Assembly (NCBI RefSeq): GCF_900114065.1
Contig: NZ_FORS01000001.1
Location: 682,001 to 746,000 of the forward strand
DNA: 64,000 bases
From: Stutzerimonas kunmingensis
GTDB taxonomy: Bacteria > Pseudomonadota > Gammaproteobacteria > Pseudomonadales > Pseudomonadaceae
Direction: 5' to 3'
Both the position numbers and the translations under genes were made by a program. This document shows, one piece after another, positions 35,724 through 47,658 of the stretch (position 1 is the first letter of the stretch; every line of letters starts with the position of its first letter). The notes beneath the pieces were generated by a model, which had not been told where the DNA came from, did no database searches, and saw nothing but the letters and a program-made list of their open reading frames with translations.

Positions 35724-36219
35724 TTGCAGCTTCTCCGGTCTTGTTGCCCTTGAACATGTCCAGCGCCAGCATGACGGCACCGACGGTGATGGCGCTATCA
35801 GCGATATTGAACGCGGGGAAATACCAGCGGTTCTGCCAATGCACCAGAATGAAATCGACTACATGGCCTAACACCACGCGATCATAGAGATTGCCCAGCG
35901 CGCCGCCCAACACCAGCGCCAACGCTACTGCCAGCCAGGTTTCGTTTGCTTTCAGCCGCTTCAGCCAGACCACCAGCACGACACTGACGCCAACTGCGAT
36001 CACCGCAAACAGCCACCGCTGCCAGCCGCCATGATCGGCAAGGAAGCTGAACGCCGCCCCCGTGTTGTAGGCCAGCGTCCAGGCGAAGTAGCCCGGAATC
36101 ACGTCGACCTTCTGGTACAGGCTGAAGTTGGCCTCAAAGTAGTGTTTGGTCGCCTGATCGAAGGCGATCACCAGCACACTGAGCCACAGCCAGGCGAGCC
36201 GACCGAAACGCGCACTCAT
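35716..36219 (-). CDS. lspA: Lipoprotein signal peptidase (signal peptidase II)
   Basis: A 167-residue inner-membrane aspartic protease that cleaves prolipoprotein signal peptides before the lipid-modified cysteine. It has four hydrophobic segments and the catalytic aspartates D122 (GHVVDFILVHW) and D141 (FNIADSAITVG), with NLYDRVVLGHVVDF as the family signature. It would process the two DUF4136 lipoproteins of this window. It lies downstream of ileS and overlaps fkpB by eight bases. Confidence 0.97.
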   Translation of the reverse strand: MSARFGRLAWLWLSVLVIAFDQATKHYFEANFSLYQKVDVIPGYFAWTLAYNTGAAFSFLADHGGWQRWLFAVIAVGVSVVLVVWLKRLKANETWLAVALALVLGGALGNLYDRVVLGHVVDFILVHWQNRWYFPAFNIADSAITVGAVMLALDMFKGNKTGEAAND

Positions 36220-36255
36220 TGCACAGCCTCCGGCTCGCTGATCGTCCGGCGCACA

Positions 36256-39087
36256 TCACGCATAGTGACGAACCTCACCAGCGCCTTCGATATTCTCCAC
36301 ACAGCGACCGCAGATGTCCGGATGCTCGGCATGCGTACCAACGTCCGGCAGATGGTGCCAGCAACGACCGCACTTGCTATGCCCGGTCTTGCGGACCACC
36401 AGCTTGAGGCCGGCCAGCTCGCTCTCCACAGCCTCGGCTGGGGCCTGAGCCAGTGGTGCGATATCGACGGCAGAGGTGATCAGCACGAAGCGCAGCTCGT
36501 TGCCCAGCTTGGCCAACTCCGCAGCCAACGCGCCTTCTGCATACAGCGTGACTTCCGCCTGCAGATTGCCGCCAATGGTCTTGGCCGCACGCTGGTTTTC
36601 CAGTTCCTTGTTCACCGCGGTCTTGACCGCCATGACCTTGTCCCAGAAAGCGCGATCCAGCTCGGCGTCCTGTGGTAGCGCGGTCAGGCCCGTGTACCAG
36701 GTATTGAGCATCACCGATTCGTTGCGCTCGCCTGGCAGGTACTGCCAGATTTCCTCGGCGGTGAAGGCCAGGATCGGCGCGATCCAGCGCACCAGCGCCT
36801 CGGCGATGTGATACAGCGCGGTCTGGCAGGAGCGACGCGGCAGGCTGTCCGCACCAGTGGTGTATTGGCGGTCCTTGATGATGTCCAGATAGAAGCCGCC
36901 CAACTCCTGCACGCAGAAGTTGTGCACCTTCTGGTAGACGTTCCAGAAGCGATAGGTGGTGTAGGCCTCCTCGATCTCCTGCTGCAGCAGCAGTGCGCGG
37001 TCGATGGCCCAGCGGTCCAGGGCGATCAGCTGATCATTCGGCACCATGTGCTGCGCGGGATCGAAGCCGTCGAGATTCGAGAGCAGGAAGCGTGCGGTGT
37101 TGCGGATACGACGGTAGGCATCGGCGCTGCGCTGCAGGATCTGCTTGGATACCGCCATCTCGCCGGAATAGTCGGTGGCCGAGACCCACAGACGCAGGAT
37201 GTCGGCGCCCATGCTGTCGGTAATTTCCTGCGGCGCGATGACGTTGCCGAGGGACTTGGACATCTTGCGGCCGTTCTCGTCCACGGTGAAGCCGTGGGTC
37301 AGCAGGCCCTTGTACGGTGCATGACCGTCGATGGCCGCGCCGGTCAGCAGCGATGAATGGAACCAGCCGCGATGCTGGTCGGAGCCTTCCAGATAGAGAT
37401 CGGCACGCGGGCCGCTTTCGTGGCCCATGGGGTGCGAGCCGCGCATCACATGCCAGTGGGTGGTGCCGGAATCGAACCAGACGTCCAGGGTGTCGTTGAT
37501 CTTCTCGTACTGCGCGGCCTCGTCGCCCAGCAGCTCGGCGGCGTCCAGCTTGAACCAGGCTTCGATGCCTTGCTGCTCGACGCGCTGGGCGACCTCCTCC
37601 ATCAGCTCGACAGTACGCGGATGCAGCTCGCCGCTTTCCTTGTGCAGGAAGAACGGGATCGGCACGCCCCAGTTGCGCTGGCGCGAGATGCACCAGTCCG
37701 GGCGGCCGGCGATCATGCCATGCAGACGCGCCTGGCCCCAGGCCGGGACGAACTGGGTCTGCTCAATGGCGTCCAGCGCGCGGCGACGCAGCGAGCTGCC
37801 GTCGTGGGCGACCTTGTCCATGCCGACGAACCACTGCGCGGTGGCGCGGTAGATCAGCGGCGTCTTGTGCCGCCAGCAGTGCATGTAGCTGTGCTGGATC
37901 GACTCGTGCTTGAGCAGCGCGCCGACCTCGGCGAGCTTCTCGACAATAGCCGGGTTGGCTTTCCAGATGAACTGGCCACCAAAGAACGGCAGGTCGGAGA
38001 CGTAGACGCCGTTGCTCTGCACCGGGCCGAGGATGTCGTCGTTCTCCATCCCGTAGTGCTTGCAGGAGCGGAAGTCGTCCTCGCCGTAGGCCGGCGCCGA
38101 GTGGACGATACCGGTACCGGCACCGGTTTCCACGTAATCGGCCAGGTAGATCGGGGCGAAGCGCTCGTAGAACGGATGACGGAAGCGGATCAGCTCCAGC
38201 ACCTTGCCTTCGCAACGGGCGATGATTTCACCAGCCAGACCGTAGCGCTGCAGGCAGGACTCGACCAGTTCCTCGGCCAGCACCAGCAGGCGCTCGCCGG
38301 TGTCGACCAGCGCATAGACGAACTCGGGGTGCACGTTCAGTGCCTGGTTGGCCGGAATGGTCCAGGGCGTGGTGGTCCAGATCACGATGCTGGCAGGCTT
38401 GGCCAGATTCGGCAGACCGAACGCAGCAGCCAGCTTGTCGGCATCCTCGACTTCGAAGGCGACGTCGATGGCATCGGATTTCTTGTCCTGATATTCGACC
38501 TCCGCCTCGGCCAGCGCCGAACCGCAGTCGAAGCACCAGTTCACCGGCTTCAGGCCCTTGAAGACGAAGCCGCCCTCGACCATCTTCGCCAGGGCGCGGA
38601 TCTCACCGGCTTCGTTGGCGAAATCCATGGTCTTGTAGGGGTTGTCCCAGTCGCCCAGGACGCCGAGGCGGATGAAGTCGGCTTTCTGCCCTTCGATCTG
38701 TTCGGCCGCGTAGGCACGGCAGCGCTCGCGGGTCAGATCGGCCGGCTGGTTCTTGCCGAAGGTGGTCTCGACCTTGTGCTCGATCGGCAGACCGTGGCAA
38801 TCCCAACCCGGCACATAGGGCGCGTCGAAACCAGCCAGGGTGCGCGAGCGGACGATCATGTCCTTGATCACCTTGTTCACCGCGTGGCCAATGTGAATAT
38901 TGCCGTTGGCATACGGCGGGCCATCGTGCAGGACGAACTTCGGGCGACCTTCGCCGATCTGCCGCAGCTTCCGGTACAGGTCAATGCTGTTCCAGCGCTG
39001 CAGAATCTCCGGCTCGCGCTGTGGCAGACCGGCCTTCATCGGAAATGCCGTGGACGGCAGATTGAGGGTCGCTTTGTAATCGGTCAT
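36256..39087 (-). CDS. ileS: Isoleucyl-tRNA synthetase
   Basis: A 943-residue class Ia synthetase. HIGH is at residues 65-68 ([11 protein letters not shown]) and the KMSKS loop is in [11 protein letters not shown]. The editing domain includes the conserved [18 protein letters not shown]. The C-terminal zinc-binding pairs CGRCWHH and CGRC are present, which marks the bacterial type 1 enzyme. It starts one base after ribF ends and is followed by lspA, the usual order. Confidence 0.99.
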   Translation of the reverse strand: MTDYKATLNLPSTAFPMKAGLPQREPEILQRWNSIDLYRKLRQIGEGRPKFVLHDGPPYANGNIHIGHAVNKVIKDMIVRSRTLAGFDAPYVPGWDCHGLPIEHKVETTFGKNQPADLTRERCRAYAAEQIEGQKADFIRLGVLGDWDNPYKTMDFANEAGEIRALAKMVEGGFVFKGLKPVNWCFDCGSALAEAEVEYQDKKSDAIDVAFEVEDADKLAAAFGLPNLAKPASIVIWTTTPWTIPANQALNVHPEFVYALVDTGERLLVLAEELVESCLQRYGLAGEIIARCEGKVLELIRFRHPFYERFAPIYLADYVETGAGTGIVHSAPAYGEDDFRSCKHYGMENDDILGPVQSNGVYVSDLPFFGGQFIWKANPAIVEKLAEVGALLKHESIQHSYMHCWRHKTPLIYRATAQWFVGMDKVAHDGSSLRRRALDAIEQTQFVPAWGQARLHGMIAGRPDWCISRQRNWGVPIPFFLHKESGELHPRTVELMEEVAQRVEQQGIEAWFKLDAAELLGDEAAQYEKINDTLDVWFDSGTTHWHVMRGSHPMGHESGPRADLYLEGSDQHRGWFHSSLLTGAAIDGHAPYKGLLTHGFTVDENGRKMSKSLGNVIAPQEITDSMGADILRLWVSATDYSGEMAVSKQILQRSADAYRRIRNTARFLLSNLDGFDPAQHMVPNDQLIALDRWAIDRALLLQQEIEEAYTTYRFWNVYQKVHNFCVQELGGFYLDIIKDRQYTTGADSLPRRSCQTALYHIAEALVRWIAPILAFTAEEIWQYLPGERNESVMLNTWYTGLTALPQDAELDRAFWDKVMAVKTAVNKELENQRAAKTIGGNLQAEVTLYAEGALAAELAKLGNELRFVLITSAVDIAPLAQAPAEAVESELAGLKLVVRKTGHSKCGRCWHHLPDVGTHAEHPDICGRCVENIEGAGEVRHYA

Positions 39088-39088
39088 T

Positions 39089-40039
39089 TCAGTCCTGACT
39101 CGTCATGAGGGGTGAAGCCCGCCAGTAATCGCGGGCAGCGGCGATGTCGGCTTCGATCGCCGTCTTGAGCGCCTCCAGCGAGGCGAAACGCTGCTCGTCG
39201 CGCAGCTTGCGATGGAAGGTGACCTGCACCAGACGCCCATACAGGTCGCCCTGATAATCGAGCAGATGCACTTCCAAGTGTGGTTTACCGTCACTTTCGA
39301 CCGTGGGTCGCATGCCGATGTTGGCGACACCGGCAAGCGACTTGTCGTCCAGCTCGAAACTGACCAGGAACACGCCACTCAGCGGCGTGTTGCGACGCTT
39401 GAGCTGGACATTGGCGGTCGGCGCGCCGAGCTGCCGGCCCAGTTTCTGCCCGTGCATGACCCGGCCGGTGATACCGAACGGTCTGCCGAGCAGCGCTTCG
39501 GCGCAGGCCAGGTCACCCTCCGCCAGCACCTGACGCAACCGCGTGCTACTGACCCGCTCGCCGTCCACCTCAATGGTGGTGGCGGCCTCGACCGAGAAGC
39601 CTTCGGCCGCGCCGGCCTTGAGCAGGAAGTCGAAATCGCCGGCGCGGTCGCAACCGAAACGGAAATCGTCACCGACTTCCAAATGCCGTACACCCAACCC
39701 TTCCACCAGCGTGGCGTGGACGAATTCAGCGGCACTCAGCTCTCGCAGGCGGCGATTGAAGGCCAGACACAACACCAGATCGACGCCCTGCTCGCTCAAC
39801 AGCTGCAGCTTTTCACGCAGGCGGGTGAGCCGCGCCGGCGCCTTGTCCGGCGAAAAGAATTCACGCGGTTGCGGCTCGAAGATCACTACGCAGCTGGGCA
39901 GCCCCAATTCGGCCGCACGCTCGCGCAGCCGCGCCAGGATGGCCTGATGCCCCCGGTGCACGCCGTCGAAATTGCCGATGGTGGCGACGCAGCCCCGATG
40001 CCGGGGTCGCAGATTGTGAAGGCCTCGAACCAGCTGCAT
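39089..40039 (-). CDS. ribF: Bifunctional riboflavin kinase / FAD synthetase
   Basis: A 316-residue enzyme making FMN and then FAD. The N-terminal adenylyltransferase domain has [19 protein letters not shown] and [16 protein letters not shown] with the [13 protein letters not shown] stretch. The C-terminal kinase domain starts near [20 protein letters not shown]. Start 40039 ([10 protein letters not shown]) matches the family. It heads the ribF-ileS-lspA-fkpB-ispH operon and is separated from murJ by about 80 bases. Confidence 0.97.
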   Translation of the reverse strand: MQLVRGLHNLRPRHRGCVATIGNFDGVHRGHQAILARLRERAAELGLPSCVVIFEPQPREFFSPDKAPARLTRLREKLQLLSEQGVDLVLCLAFNRRLRELSAAEFVHATLVEGLGVRHLEVGDDFRFGCDRAGDFDFLLKAGAAEGFSVEAATTIEVDGERVSSTRLRQVLAEGDLACAEALLGRPFGITGRVMHGQKLGRQLGAPTANVQLKRRNTPLSGVFLVSFELDDKSLAGVANIGMRPTVESDGKPHLEVHLLDYQGDLYGRLVQVTFHRKLRDEQRFASLEALKTAIEADIAAARDYWRASPLMTSQD

Positions 40040-40123
40040 ACCGCACTTCTTGCTTGAAAAGTGGCCGATTATACGCACGTGCCGCGCATCCCGGACAGGT
40101 TTGCTCCGCCCGTGAATCGTCGA

Positions 40124-41671
40124 TCAATGCCGCAAATGCCGCGGCCGCAGCCCGGTCAGCAACAACCCGGCGGCAAATGCCGCGAGCCCTGCGCAAACGA
40201 GAATCCCCAACCGCAGCGCTCGCTGCTGCCAGCCCCAGACGAACCACTCCTGCGCCGGCACGTTGAGCCACCAGACCGTCGCCACCATCGCCGCACAGGC
40301 AGCTGCCAGGCGTAACCCGAACAGCCACCAGCCCGGCGCAGGACGGTAGACGCCAACCTTGTACAGCCCCCAGAACAGCAGCACAGCGTTGAGCATCGAC
40401 GACAACGAAGTCGCCAGCGCCAGCCCGACATGCTGTAACGGCCAGATCAGGATCAGGTTCATTACCATGTTTGCGACCATGCAAATGACCGCGACGCGTA
40501 CCGGCGTCTTCAGATCCTGACGAGCGAAGAAACCCGGCGCCAGCACCTTGATCAGCATGAACGCCAGCACGCCGAGAGAATAGGCCTGCAGCGCCCTGGC
40601 CGATTGCACCACCGCCTCTTCGCTCATGGCGCCGTAATAGAACAGGCTGGCGATCATTGGCTCGGCGAGAATACCCAGCGCCAGCGCAGCGGGAACGCCT
40701 ACCAGCAGCACCATGCGCAATGCCCAATCGACCGTTGCGGAGAACGCCTTTGGATCGTCTCCGGCATGCTGGCGCGACAAGCTCGGCAAGATCACCGTGC
40801 CAATCGCGATGCCAAACGCCCCCAACGGCAGCTCTGACAGGCGATCGGCGTAATACAACCAGGACACGCTGCCGGTCTGCAGAAAGGAAGCCAGCACTGT
40901 ATCCAGCAACAGATTGATCTGACTGACCGAGACACCGAACAGCGCCGGCACCATCAGCAGCATGATGCGTCGAACGCCCTCGTCACCCCGCTTTACCTTT
41001 GGCCGCGGCAGCAGGCCAAGCTTGGCGACATACGGCAGCTGGAAGGCCAGCTGGGCGAAACCGGCAATGAATACGCCCCAGGCAAGCGCCATGATCGGCT
41101 GATCGAAATAGGGCGTGAGAAACACCGCCGAGGCGATCATGCAGACATTGAGCAGCACCGGCGTGAAGCCCGGCACCGCGAAGTGCCCGTAACTGTTGAG
41201 TACGCCGGAGGTGAATGCCGTCAGCGAGATCAGCATCAGGTAGGGAAAGGTGATGCGCAGCAGCTCGCCAGCCAGCTGCATCTTCCCCGGATCATCATGA
41301 AAGCCGGGCGCGAAGACCATTACCACATAGGGCGCAAACAGCACGCCCAGCGCAGTCAGCCCGGCAAGGATGAGCCCGAGCATGCCGGCGGTGCGATCCA
41401 CCAACTGCTTGACGTCCTGCAGCGTGCGCTTGGTGCGATATTCCGAAAGCACTGGCACGAACGCCTGAGCGAATGCGCCCTCGGCAAACAGCCGGCGCAG
41501 AAAGTTGGGAATCTTGAACGCAATGAAGAACGCGTCGGCCGCAGCCCCCGAACCGAAGTAGCTGGCGACGACCATATCGCGTACCATGCCCAGCACGCGT
41601 GACAGCAGGGTCATGACACTGACCACGGCGCTGGAGCGCAACAATCCGCCCTTGCCGGTTTTTTCGGACAT
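40124..41671 (-). CDS. murJ: Lipid II flippase MurJ (MviN)
   Basis: A 515-residue integral membrane protein of the MOP superfamily that flips lipid II for peptidoglycan synthesis. The N-terminus LLRSSAVVSVMTLLSRVLGMVRDMVVA and FRRLFAEGAFAQAFVPVL are family signatures, with about fourteen membrane segments. Start 41671 (MSEKTGKGG) is used; a longer frame adds eleven residues without a ribosome site. It is divergent from rpsT, as in P. aeruginosa. Confidence 0.96.
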   Translation of the reverse strand: MSEKTGKGGLLRSSAVVSVMTLLSRVLGMVRDMVVASYFGSGAAADAFFIAFKIPNFLRRLFAEGAFAQAFVPVLSEYRTKRTLQDVKQLVDRTAGMLGLILAGLTALGVLFAPYVVMVFAPGFHDDPGKMQLAGELLRITFPYLMLISLTAFTSGVLNSYGHFAVPGFTPVLLNVCMIASAVFLTPYFDQPIMALAWGVFIAGFAQLAFQLPYVAKLGLLPRPKVKRGDEGVRRIMLLMVPALFGVSVSQINLLLDTVLASFLQTGSVSWLYYADRLSELPLGAFGIAIGTVILPSLSRQHAGDDPKAFSATVDWALRMVLLVGVPAALALGILAEPMIASLFYYGAMSEEAVVQSARALQAYSLGVLAFMLIKVLAPGFFARQDLKTPVRVAVICMVANMVMNLILIWPLQHVGLALATSLSSMLNAVLLFWGLYKVGVYRPAPGWWLFGLRLAAACAAMVATVWWLNVPAQEWFVWGWQQRALRLGILVCAGLAAFAAGLLLTGLRPRHLRH

Positions 41672-41814
41672 TTGTCTTCCTAGAATTGCAGCGAGATTGA
41701 TCAACCGAGCGCTCAGCGCCGGCCGGATCGATGGCCAGTTACGACACGAAAAGAGGCGGCGAGTTTAGCCGCAGCCCTTCTGTCCGACCAGCTTCTCAAG
41801 CCATTCGACCGGGC

Positions 41815-41843
41815 TTGACAAGCGCCCTTCGCGTCGGCATGAT
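41815..41843 (+). promoter_or_regulatory. Sigma-70 promoter of rpsT
   Basis: A perfect TTGACA (41815-41820), a 17-base spacer and CATGAT (41838-41843, four of six -10 positions) lie 51 bases upstream of the GTG start. This suits a strongly expressed ribosomal protein gene. Confidence 0.7.
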
Positions 41844-41893
41844 TCGCGGCCTTATTTGCTTTGCAATCCCCCAAGTTTTCGAGGAGTTCGACG

Positions 41894-42172
41894 GTGGCCA
41901 ACAGCCCTTCCGCCAAAAAACGCGCAATTCAGGCTGAGAAGCGTCGCAGCCACAATGCCAGCTTGCGCTCCATGGTTCGTACCTACATCAAGAATGTGGT
42001 CAAGGCCATCGACGCCAAAGACCTGGACAAGGCTCGCACAGCCTACACTGCTGCTGTGCCGGTCATTGACCGCATGGCCGACAAAGGCATCATCCACAAG
42101 AACAAAGCTGCTCGTCACAAGAGCCGCCTGAACGGCCACATCAAGGCCCTCGGCGAAGCTGCTGCAGCCTAA
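41894..42172 (+). CDS. rpsT: 30S ribosomal protein S20
   Basis: A 92-residue basic protein beginning [17 protein letters not shown] and ending KALGEAAAA; it binds 16S rRNA early in 30S assembly. The start is GTG at 41894 with GAGGAG 7 bases upstream. Non-AUG starts are usual for rpsT and contribute to its autoregulation in E. coli. A terminator follows directly. Confidence 0.99.
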   Translation: MANSPSAKKRAIQAEKRRSHNASLRSMVRTYIKNVVKAIDAKDLDKARTAYTAAVPVIDRMADKGIIHKNKAARHKSRLNGHIKALGEAAAA

Positions 42173-42185
42173 CTGCAGGTTCTTG

Positions 42186-42213
42186 AAAAAACCGGCCTAG
42201 CGCCGGTTTTTTT
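42186..42213 (+). terminator. rpsT terminator
   Basis: ACCGGC (42191-42196) pairs with GCCGGT (42202-42207) around CTAGC, preceded by five A's and followed by six more T's. It is a textbook intrinsic terminator 14 bases past the stop. Confidence 0.93.
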
Positions 42214-42259
42214 ATGCCCAAATTTTGCCCCACTCGCGAAGGATGGGCCGATGCGCAAG

Positions 42260-42724
42260 TTACGGCGCAACCGGCCAAGGCAAAATCGGAATCGCCGTCA
42301 CCGCATTCTGCGGGCTACCCTCGATGACGCGATCGCTGTAGACCAGATAAACCAAGGTATTACGCGACTCATCAAAGAAGCGCACCACCTGCATGGTCTT
42401 GAACACCAGCGAGGTGCGCTCCTTGAACACTACATCGCCATCTTTGAGCTTGCCGTTGATGCGAATCGGCCCCACCTGGCGACAGGCGATCGACGCCTCG
42501 GCACGATCCTCCGCGAGCCCCAGCCCGCCCTTGATTCCACCGGTCTTGGCGCGAGACAGATAGCAGGTCACACCATCGACCAAGGGATCGTCGAACGCCT
42601 CCACGACGATCTTGTGATTCGGCCCGAGCCACTTGAAGACCGTATCCACCTCACCGACCTGCTCGGCCAATGCCAGCGAAGGGATGAGCAACCCAAAAAC
42701 CAGCGAAAAATTGGCTAAACGCAT
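42260..42724 (-). CDS. creA: CreA family periplasmic protein
   Basis: A 154-residue protein with a signal peptide ending PSLALA. The mature part has the CreA signatures [42 protein letters not shown] and [11 protein letters not shown], with two cysteines that may pair. Its function is unknown. Start 42724 (ATG) has GAGG 5 bases upstream; a GTG six bases earlier is possible. It lies immediately downstream of proB, the same neighbour as in P. aeruginosa. Confidence 0.9.
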   Translation of the reverse strand: MRLANFSLVFGLLIPSLALAEQVGEVDTVFKWLGPNHKIVVEAFDDPLVDGVTCYLSRAKTGGIKGGLGLAEDRAEASIACRQVGPIRINGKLKDGDVVFKERTSLVFKTMQVVRFFDESRNTLVYLVYSDRVIEGSPQNAVTAIPILPWPVAP

Positions 42725-42731
42725 CCTCACC

Positions 42732-43850
42732 TCAGACCAGAATCATGTTGTCGCGATGGATAAGCTCCGGCTCGTCGACATATCCGAGCAGCTTTTCAAT
42801 TTCATCTGATGGCCGCCCAAGGATGCGCTGCGCCTCGACTGCACTGTAGTTCACCAGACCGCGCGCGACCTCCGAACCCTGCGGGCCGACACAGACGACC
42901 ATCTCGCCACGACGAAACGCCCCCTGCACAGCCCTGACCCCAACCGGCAACAGGCTGCGGTTACCCTGGCGCAGCGCGTGCACAGCACCGTCGTCCAGCG
43001 TCAGCGTGCCACGAGTCTGCAGGTGCCCAGCCAACCATTGCTTGCGCGCCGCATGCCGACTGCACTCCGGCGCCAGCAGCGTCCCCAGGCGATCACCCGC
43101 CTTGAGCCGCGCCAGCACCTGCTCGATGCGCCCACCAACGATCACCGTATGCGCGCCAGAGCGCGCTGCCAGGCGCGCCGCACGAAGCTTGGTCTGCATG
43201 CCGCCACGCCCCAGCACCCCTCCCGTGCCGCCAGCCACTGCATCCAACGCAGGATCGTCGGCGCGCGCCTCACTGATGAGATTGGCTTGAGGATTGAAAC
43301 GCGGGTCGGCGTCGAACATGCCGTCCCGGTCGGTCAGGATGACCAGCAGATCGGCCTCGACCAGGTTGGCGACCAGCGCAGCAAGCGTGTCGTTGTCGCC
43401 AAAGCGGATTTCGTCAGTGACCACCGTGTCGTTCTCGTTGATGACCGGCACCACACCGAGATCGATGAGCGTACGCAGCGTGCTGCGCGCATTGAGATAG
43501 CGCTTGCGGTCCGAGAGATCGTCGTGGGTGACGAGAATTTGCGCCGTCTGCTGATCACAGCGAGCGAAGCTGGATTCCCAGGCGCGAATCAAGCCCATCT
43601 GTCCGACAGCGGCGGCCGCCTGCAACTCATGCACAGCCTTCGGTCGAGAGCTCCAGCCAAGACGACTCATGCCCGCAGCAACCGCACCCGACGACACCAG
43701 CACGAGCTCCACACCTGCCTCGCGCAAGGCCACCATCTGATCGACCCAGACCGCCATCGCAGCCTGATCGAGCCCGCGGCCGTCGGCGGTCAGCAGCGCA
43801 CTGCCGATCTTGACCACCCAGCGCCGCGCACCGCCCACCTTGTCCCGCAT
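42732..43850 (-). CDS. proB: Glutamate 5-kinase
   Basis: A 372-residue enzyme of proline synthesis that phosphorylates glutamate. The amino-acid-kinase domain (about 1-260) has [42 protein letters not shown] and [23 protein letters not shown]-terminal PUA domain (about 275-360) begins [17 protein letters not shown]. Feedback inhibition by proline is expected. It lies between obg and creA, with about 105 bases to obg. Confidence 0.98.
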   Translation of the reverse strand: MRDKVGGARRWVVKIGSALLTADGRGLDQAAMAVWVDQMVALREAGVELVLVSSGAVAAGMSRLGWSSRPKAVHELQAAAAVGQMGLIRAWESSFARCDQQTAQILVTHDDLSDRKRYLNARSTLRTLIDLGVVPVINENDTVVTDEIRFGDNDTLAALVANLVEADLLVILTDRDGMFDADPRFNPQANLISEARADDPALDAVAGGTGGVLGRGGMQTKLRAARLAARSGAHTVIVGGRIEQVLARLKAGDRLGTLLAPECSRHAARKQWLAGHLQTRGTLTLDDGAVHALRQGNRSLLPVGVRAVQGAFRRGEMVVCVGPQGSEVARGLVNYSAVEAQRILGRPSDEIEKLLGYVDEPELIHRDNMILV

Positions 43851-43955
43851 CGTTCCCGCCTCCTATACGGCCAAAACACTTCCGGATCGGACTGCGCACG
43901 AGGCAGCCCACCGACCACTCGCCTGACCAGGCCGCGCAGCGGCCCGGGGTTCGAC

Positions 43956-45206
<1,251 letters not shown>

Positions 45207-45301
45207 TTAGGAAACAAGAAACGTAAGGGTCTTGCAAAAAACCCAGCGAAAACTGAATGAGCACCGAGCAGTTCTTTGCAAGAGCCTCACAGGATACAGA
45301 A

Positions 45302-45333
45302 ACAAAAAAGCCCCGTCGCATGACAGGGCTTTT
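45302..45333 (-). terminator. rplU-rpmA terminator
   Basis: On the minus strand AAAAGCCC...GGGCTTTTTT form a stem with one mismatch around CATG-type loop bases, 15 bases past rpmA. It separates the ribosomal protein pair from obg, although readthrough is likely. Confidence 0.8.
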
Positions 45334-45348
45334 CCAGCAACGACGCAG

Positions 45349-45606
45349 TTAGGCTGCGACGACGCTCACGTAGCGACGGCCAAAAGCGCCCTTCACTTCG
45401 AACTTGATCACGCCTTCCACTTTTGCGAACAGGGTGTGATCCTTGCCCATGCCAACGCCGTAACCGGCATGGAACTGGGTGCCGCGCTGACGCACGATGA
45501 TATTGCCGGCCTTGATGGCCTGGCCGCCGTACATCTTCACGCCAAGGCGTTTGGCTTCTGAGTCGCGACCGTTGCGGGTAGAACCGCCAGCTTTTTTGTG
45601 TGCCAT
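45349..45606 (-). CDS. rpmA: 50S ribosomal protein L27
   Basis: An 85-residue protein beginning [20 protein letters not shown] and ending [10 protein letters not shown]. Its N-terminal tail reaches the peptidyl transferase centre. It lies 35 bases after rplU in the same transcription unit. Confidence 0.99.
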   Translation of the reverse strand: MAHKKAGGSTRNGRDSEAKRLGVKMYGGQAIKAGNIIVRQRGTQFHAGYGVGMGKDHTLFAKVEGVIKFEVKGAFGRRYVSVVAA

Positions 45607-45641
45607 GAGTTCAATACTCCTATAAGGGGATTCAGGCCCGA

Positions 45642-45953
45642 TTAGCCCTGAATACCGGTGATTTTGACCTCAGTGAACCACTGACGGTGGCCCTGACGCT
45701 TCATGTGGTGCTTACGACGGCGGAATTTGATGATGGTGACCTTGTCGTGACGGCCCTGGGCGATCACTTCAGCGGTAACTTTGGCACCATCGACCACCGG
45801 AGCGCCGATCTTTACATCATCGCCGTTGCCGATCAGCAGAACGCGGTCAAAAGTGACAGCTTCGCCAGTCGCAACTTCGAGTTTTTCAATCTTGAGGTAT
45901 TCGCCTTCGGCGACCTTGTATTGCTTGCCGCCGGTTACGATAACTGCGTACAT
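45642..45953 (-). CDS. rplU: 50S ribosomal protein L21
   Basis: A 103-residue 23S-rRNA-binding protein beginning [20 protein letters not shown], with the signature [21 protein letters not shown] near its end. Start 45953 begins at the conserved N-terminus; a longer upstream frame is non-homologous. It is divergent from ispB. Confidence 0.99.
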   Translation of the reverse strand: MYAVIVTGGKQYKVAEGEYLKIEKLEVATGEAVTFDRVLLIGNGDDVKIGAPVVDGAKVTAEVIAQGRHDKVTIIKFRRRKHHMKRQGHRQWFTEVKITGIQG

Positions 45954-46140
45954 CTGTGTATCTCCGTTGATCCTGCTCACCCAGCGCTTTGAAAGAATGA
46001 TTAGTGGCTGGCATGGCTGCATGGGGCCGGAAGGTGACGCCCGTGCAATTGCGTAAGGCAGGGAAATGCCCAGGGGGAAGTTCAGGGTCCGCGATTGTAC
46101 GCATGCGATACACCCCGCGCAATAGCCAACTGGAGTTGCC

Positions 46141-46169
46141 TTGACAGTGCCAGACCCGCCCCCTAGCAT
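46141..46169 (+). promoter_or_regulatory. Sigma-70 promoter of ispB
   Basis: A perfect TTGACA (46141-46146), a 17-base spacer and TAGCAT (46164-46169, four of six positions) precede ispB. GAGGAG at 46184-46189 is the ribosome site, 6 bases before the ATG. Confidence 0.72.
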
Positions 46170-46195
46170 GCCGCGCAATCTGCGAGGAGTCCCCG

Positions 46196-47164
46196 ATGCA
46201 ACCCCAGCCTTTCTATCAAGTTGTGGCGGACGATTTTGCCGCTGTCGACGGCATCATCCGCAAGCAACTGACTTCGCGCGTTCCTCTGGTGGAAAAGATC
46301 GGGGACTACATCACCTCGGCCGGCGGCAAGCGCCTGCGCCCCCTGCTGGTGCTGCTCAGCGGCAGTGCACTCGGGCATCAGGGCGATCAATTACGCTTGC
46401 TGGCTGCCATCATCGAGTTCCTGCACACCTCCACGCTGCTACATGACGATGTGGTCGACATGTCCGGCATGCGCCGCGGCCGCTCCACTGCCAACGCCCT
46501 GTGGGGCAATGCGCCAAGCGTACTGGTTGGCGACTTTCTATATGCACGTTCGTTCGAAATGATGGTGGAACTGGATTCCATGCCGGTAATGCGCATCATC
46601 TCCCAGGCAACGCGCGTCATTGCCGAAGGCGAAGTACTGCAGCTGTCGAAGGTCCGCGACGCCAGCACCACCGAAGAAATCTACATGGAGGTCATCCGCG
46701 GCAAGACCGCGATGCTCTTCGAAGCCTCGACCCACAGCGCCGCCACCCTGGCCGGCGCCAGCGAGGAACAGCGTGAAGCGCTGCGCACCTTCGGCGATCA
46801 CCTCGGCATCGCCTTCCAGCTGGTCGACGATCTGCTCGATTACCAGGGCGACGCGGAAACCCTCGGCAAGAACGTCGGTGACGACCTCGCCGAAGGCAAG
46901 CCTACCCTTCCGCTGATCTACACCATGCGCGAAGGTACCGCCGAACAGGCCGCTCTGGTGCGCAAAGCCATCCAGAAAGGCGGCCTCGAAGACCTGGAAA
47001 GCATCCGCGCCGCTGTCGAGGCATCAGGTGCGCTGGACTACACCGCCAAGCTTGCCCGCGACTATGCCGAACGCGCCGTTGCCTGCCTCGAAGTGATTCC
47101 CGCGAATCAGTATCGTGATGCACTGGTCGAGCTCTGCCGCTTCGCCGTGGCGCGCACCCACTGA
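46196..47164 (+). CDS. ispB: Octaprenyl (polyprenyl) diphosphate synthase
   Basis: A 322-residue trans-prenyltransferase that builds the ubiquinone side chain. The first aspartate-rich motif is DDVVD at 84-88 and the second DDLLD at 211-215, with GGKRLRP at 43-49 for IPP binding. Pseudomonads make UQ-9, so the product may be nonaprenyl rather than octaprenyl. Divergent from rplU. Confidence 0.96.
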   Translation: MQPQPFYQVVADDFAAVDGIIRKQLTSRVPLVEKIGDYITSAGGKRLRPLLVLLSGSALGHQGDQLRLLAAIIEFLHTSTLLHDDVVDMSGMRRGRSTANALWGNAPSVLVGDFLYARSFEMMVELDSMPVMRIISQATRVIAEGEVLQLSKVRDASTTEEIYMEVIRGKTAMLFEASTHSAATLAGASEEQREALRTFGDHLGIAFQLVDDLLDYQGDAETLGKNVGDDLAEGKPTLPLIYTMREGTAEQAALVRKAIQKGGLEDLESIRAAVEASGALDYTAKLARDYAERAVACLEVIPANQYRDALVELCRFAVARTH

Positions 47165-47270
47165 CACCCCAGCAATGTCGACGCTGCGCTTCGAGCACAG
47201 CCTTCACCCCGACCGTTGATCCCTCACCTCCACCCTCATCAAGGGGAATATTTGCGCTTGCATATTTGCA

Positions 47271-47289
47271 AATAACAATTATTCTCATT
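47271..47289 (-). promoter_or_regulatory. Fur box upstream of a 75-residue gene
   Basis: On the minus strand the site reads AATGAGAATAATTGTTATT, matching the Fur consensus at 12 of 19 positions and very similar to known pseudomonad Fur boxes. An overlapping perfect palindrome, ATTCTC-ATTAA-GAGAAT (47281-47297), extends it, so two Fur dimers could bind. It ends 25 bases before the start codon. Confidence 0.75.
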
Positions 47290-47313
47290 AAGAGAATGAA
47301 TTGGAGGTGACGC

Positions 47314-47541
47314 ATGACTTATCTGATAGATGCCTGGCTGGATCGCCCGCAACCCTACCTGCGCATACTCGACCGGAATACCGGCGCCGTATGCGTTTCA
47401 CTCGAAGGGGATGCACTGGAAGAGTTGCGAGAACAAGGTGATCTCGATGTGCAGGAGTTGAGCACGAGTGAACCCTGCGTGCTCAAGGAACAGGTTCGAA
47501 ACCTGTTCCTCTTCAGCTATGCCCGCGCGCTGCGGCCCTGA
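47314..47541 (+). CDS. Small conserved protein of unknown function, probably iron-regulated
   Basis: A 75-residue soluble protein (MTYLIDAWLDRPQPYLRILD... to ARALRP) with GGAGG 6 bases upstream. Its position directly after ispB matches P. aeruginosa PA4570, an uncharacterised gene. No known motif is seen; two cysteines (about residues 27 and 54) are far apart. The strong Fur box upstream predicts high expression in low iron. A role in the iron-sparing response is an inference from regulation only. Confidence 0.8.
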   Translation: MTYLIDAWLDRPQPYLRILDRNTGAVCVSLEGDALEELREQGDLDVQELSTSEPCVLKEQVRNLFLFSYARALRP

Positions 47542-47658
47542 CCAGTACGCAATACCTAGATCGAGAGCCGCACACGGGCAAGGCGGTCAGGGCTCACCAG
47601 CAGCTTGTCGGTAACCGATTAGTCGCCGACCACAGACGCTACGCCCCAGCAGCCGGAC

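Noticed and set aside
37357..39108. 583-codon open frame antisense to ileS
   Set aside because: Same pattern as other antisense frames over GC-rich genes; ileS has HIGH, KMSKS and zinc motifs in the opposite frame.
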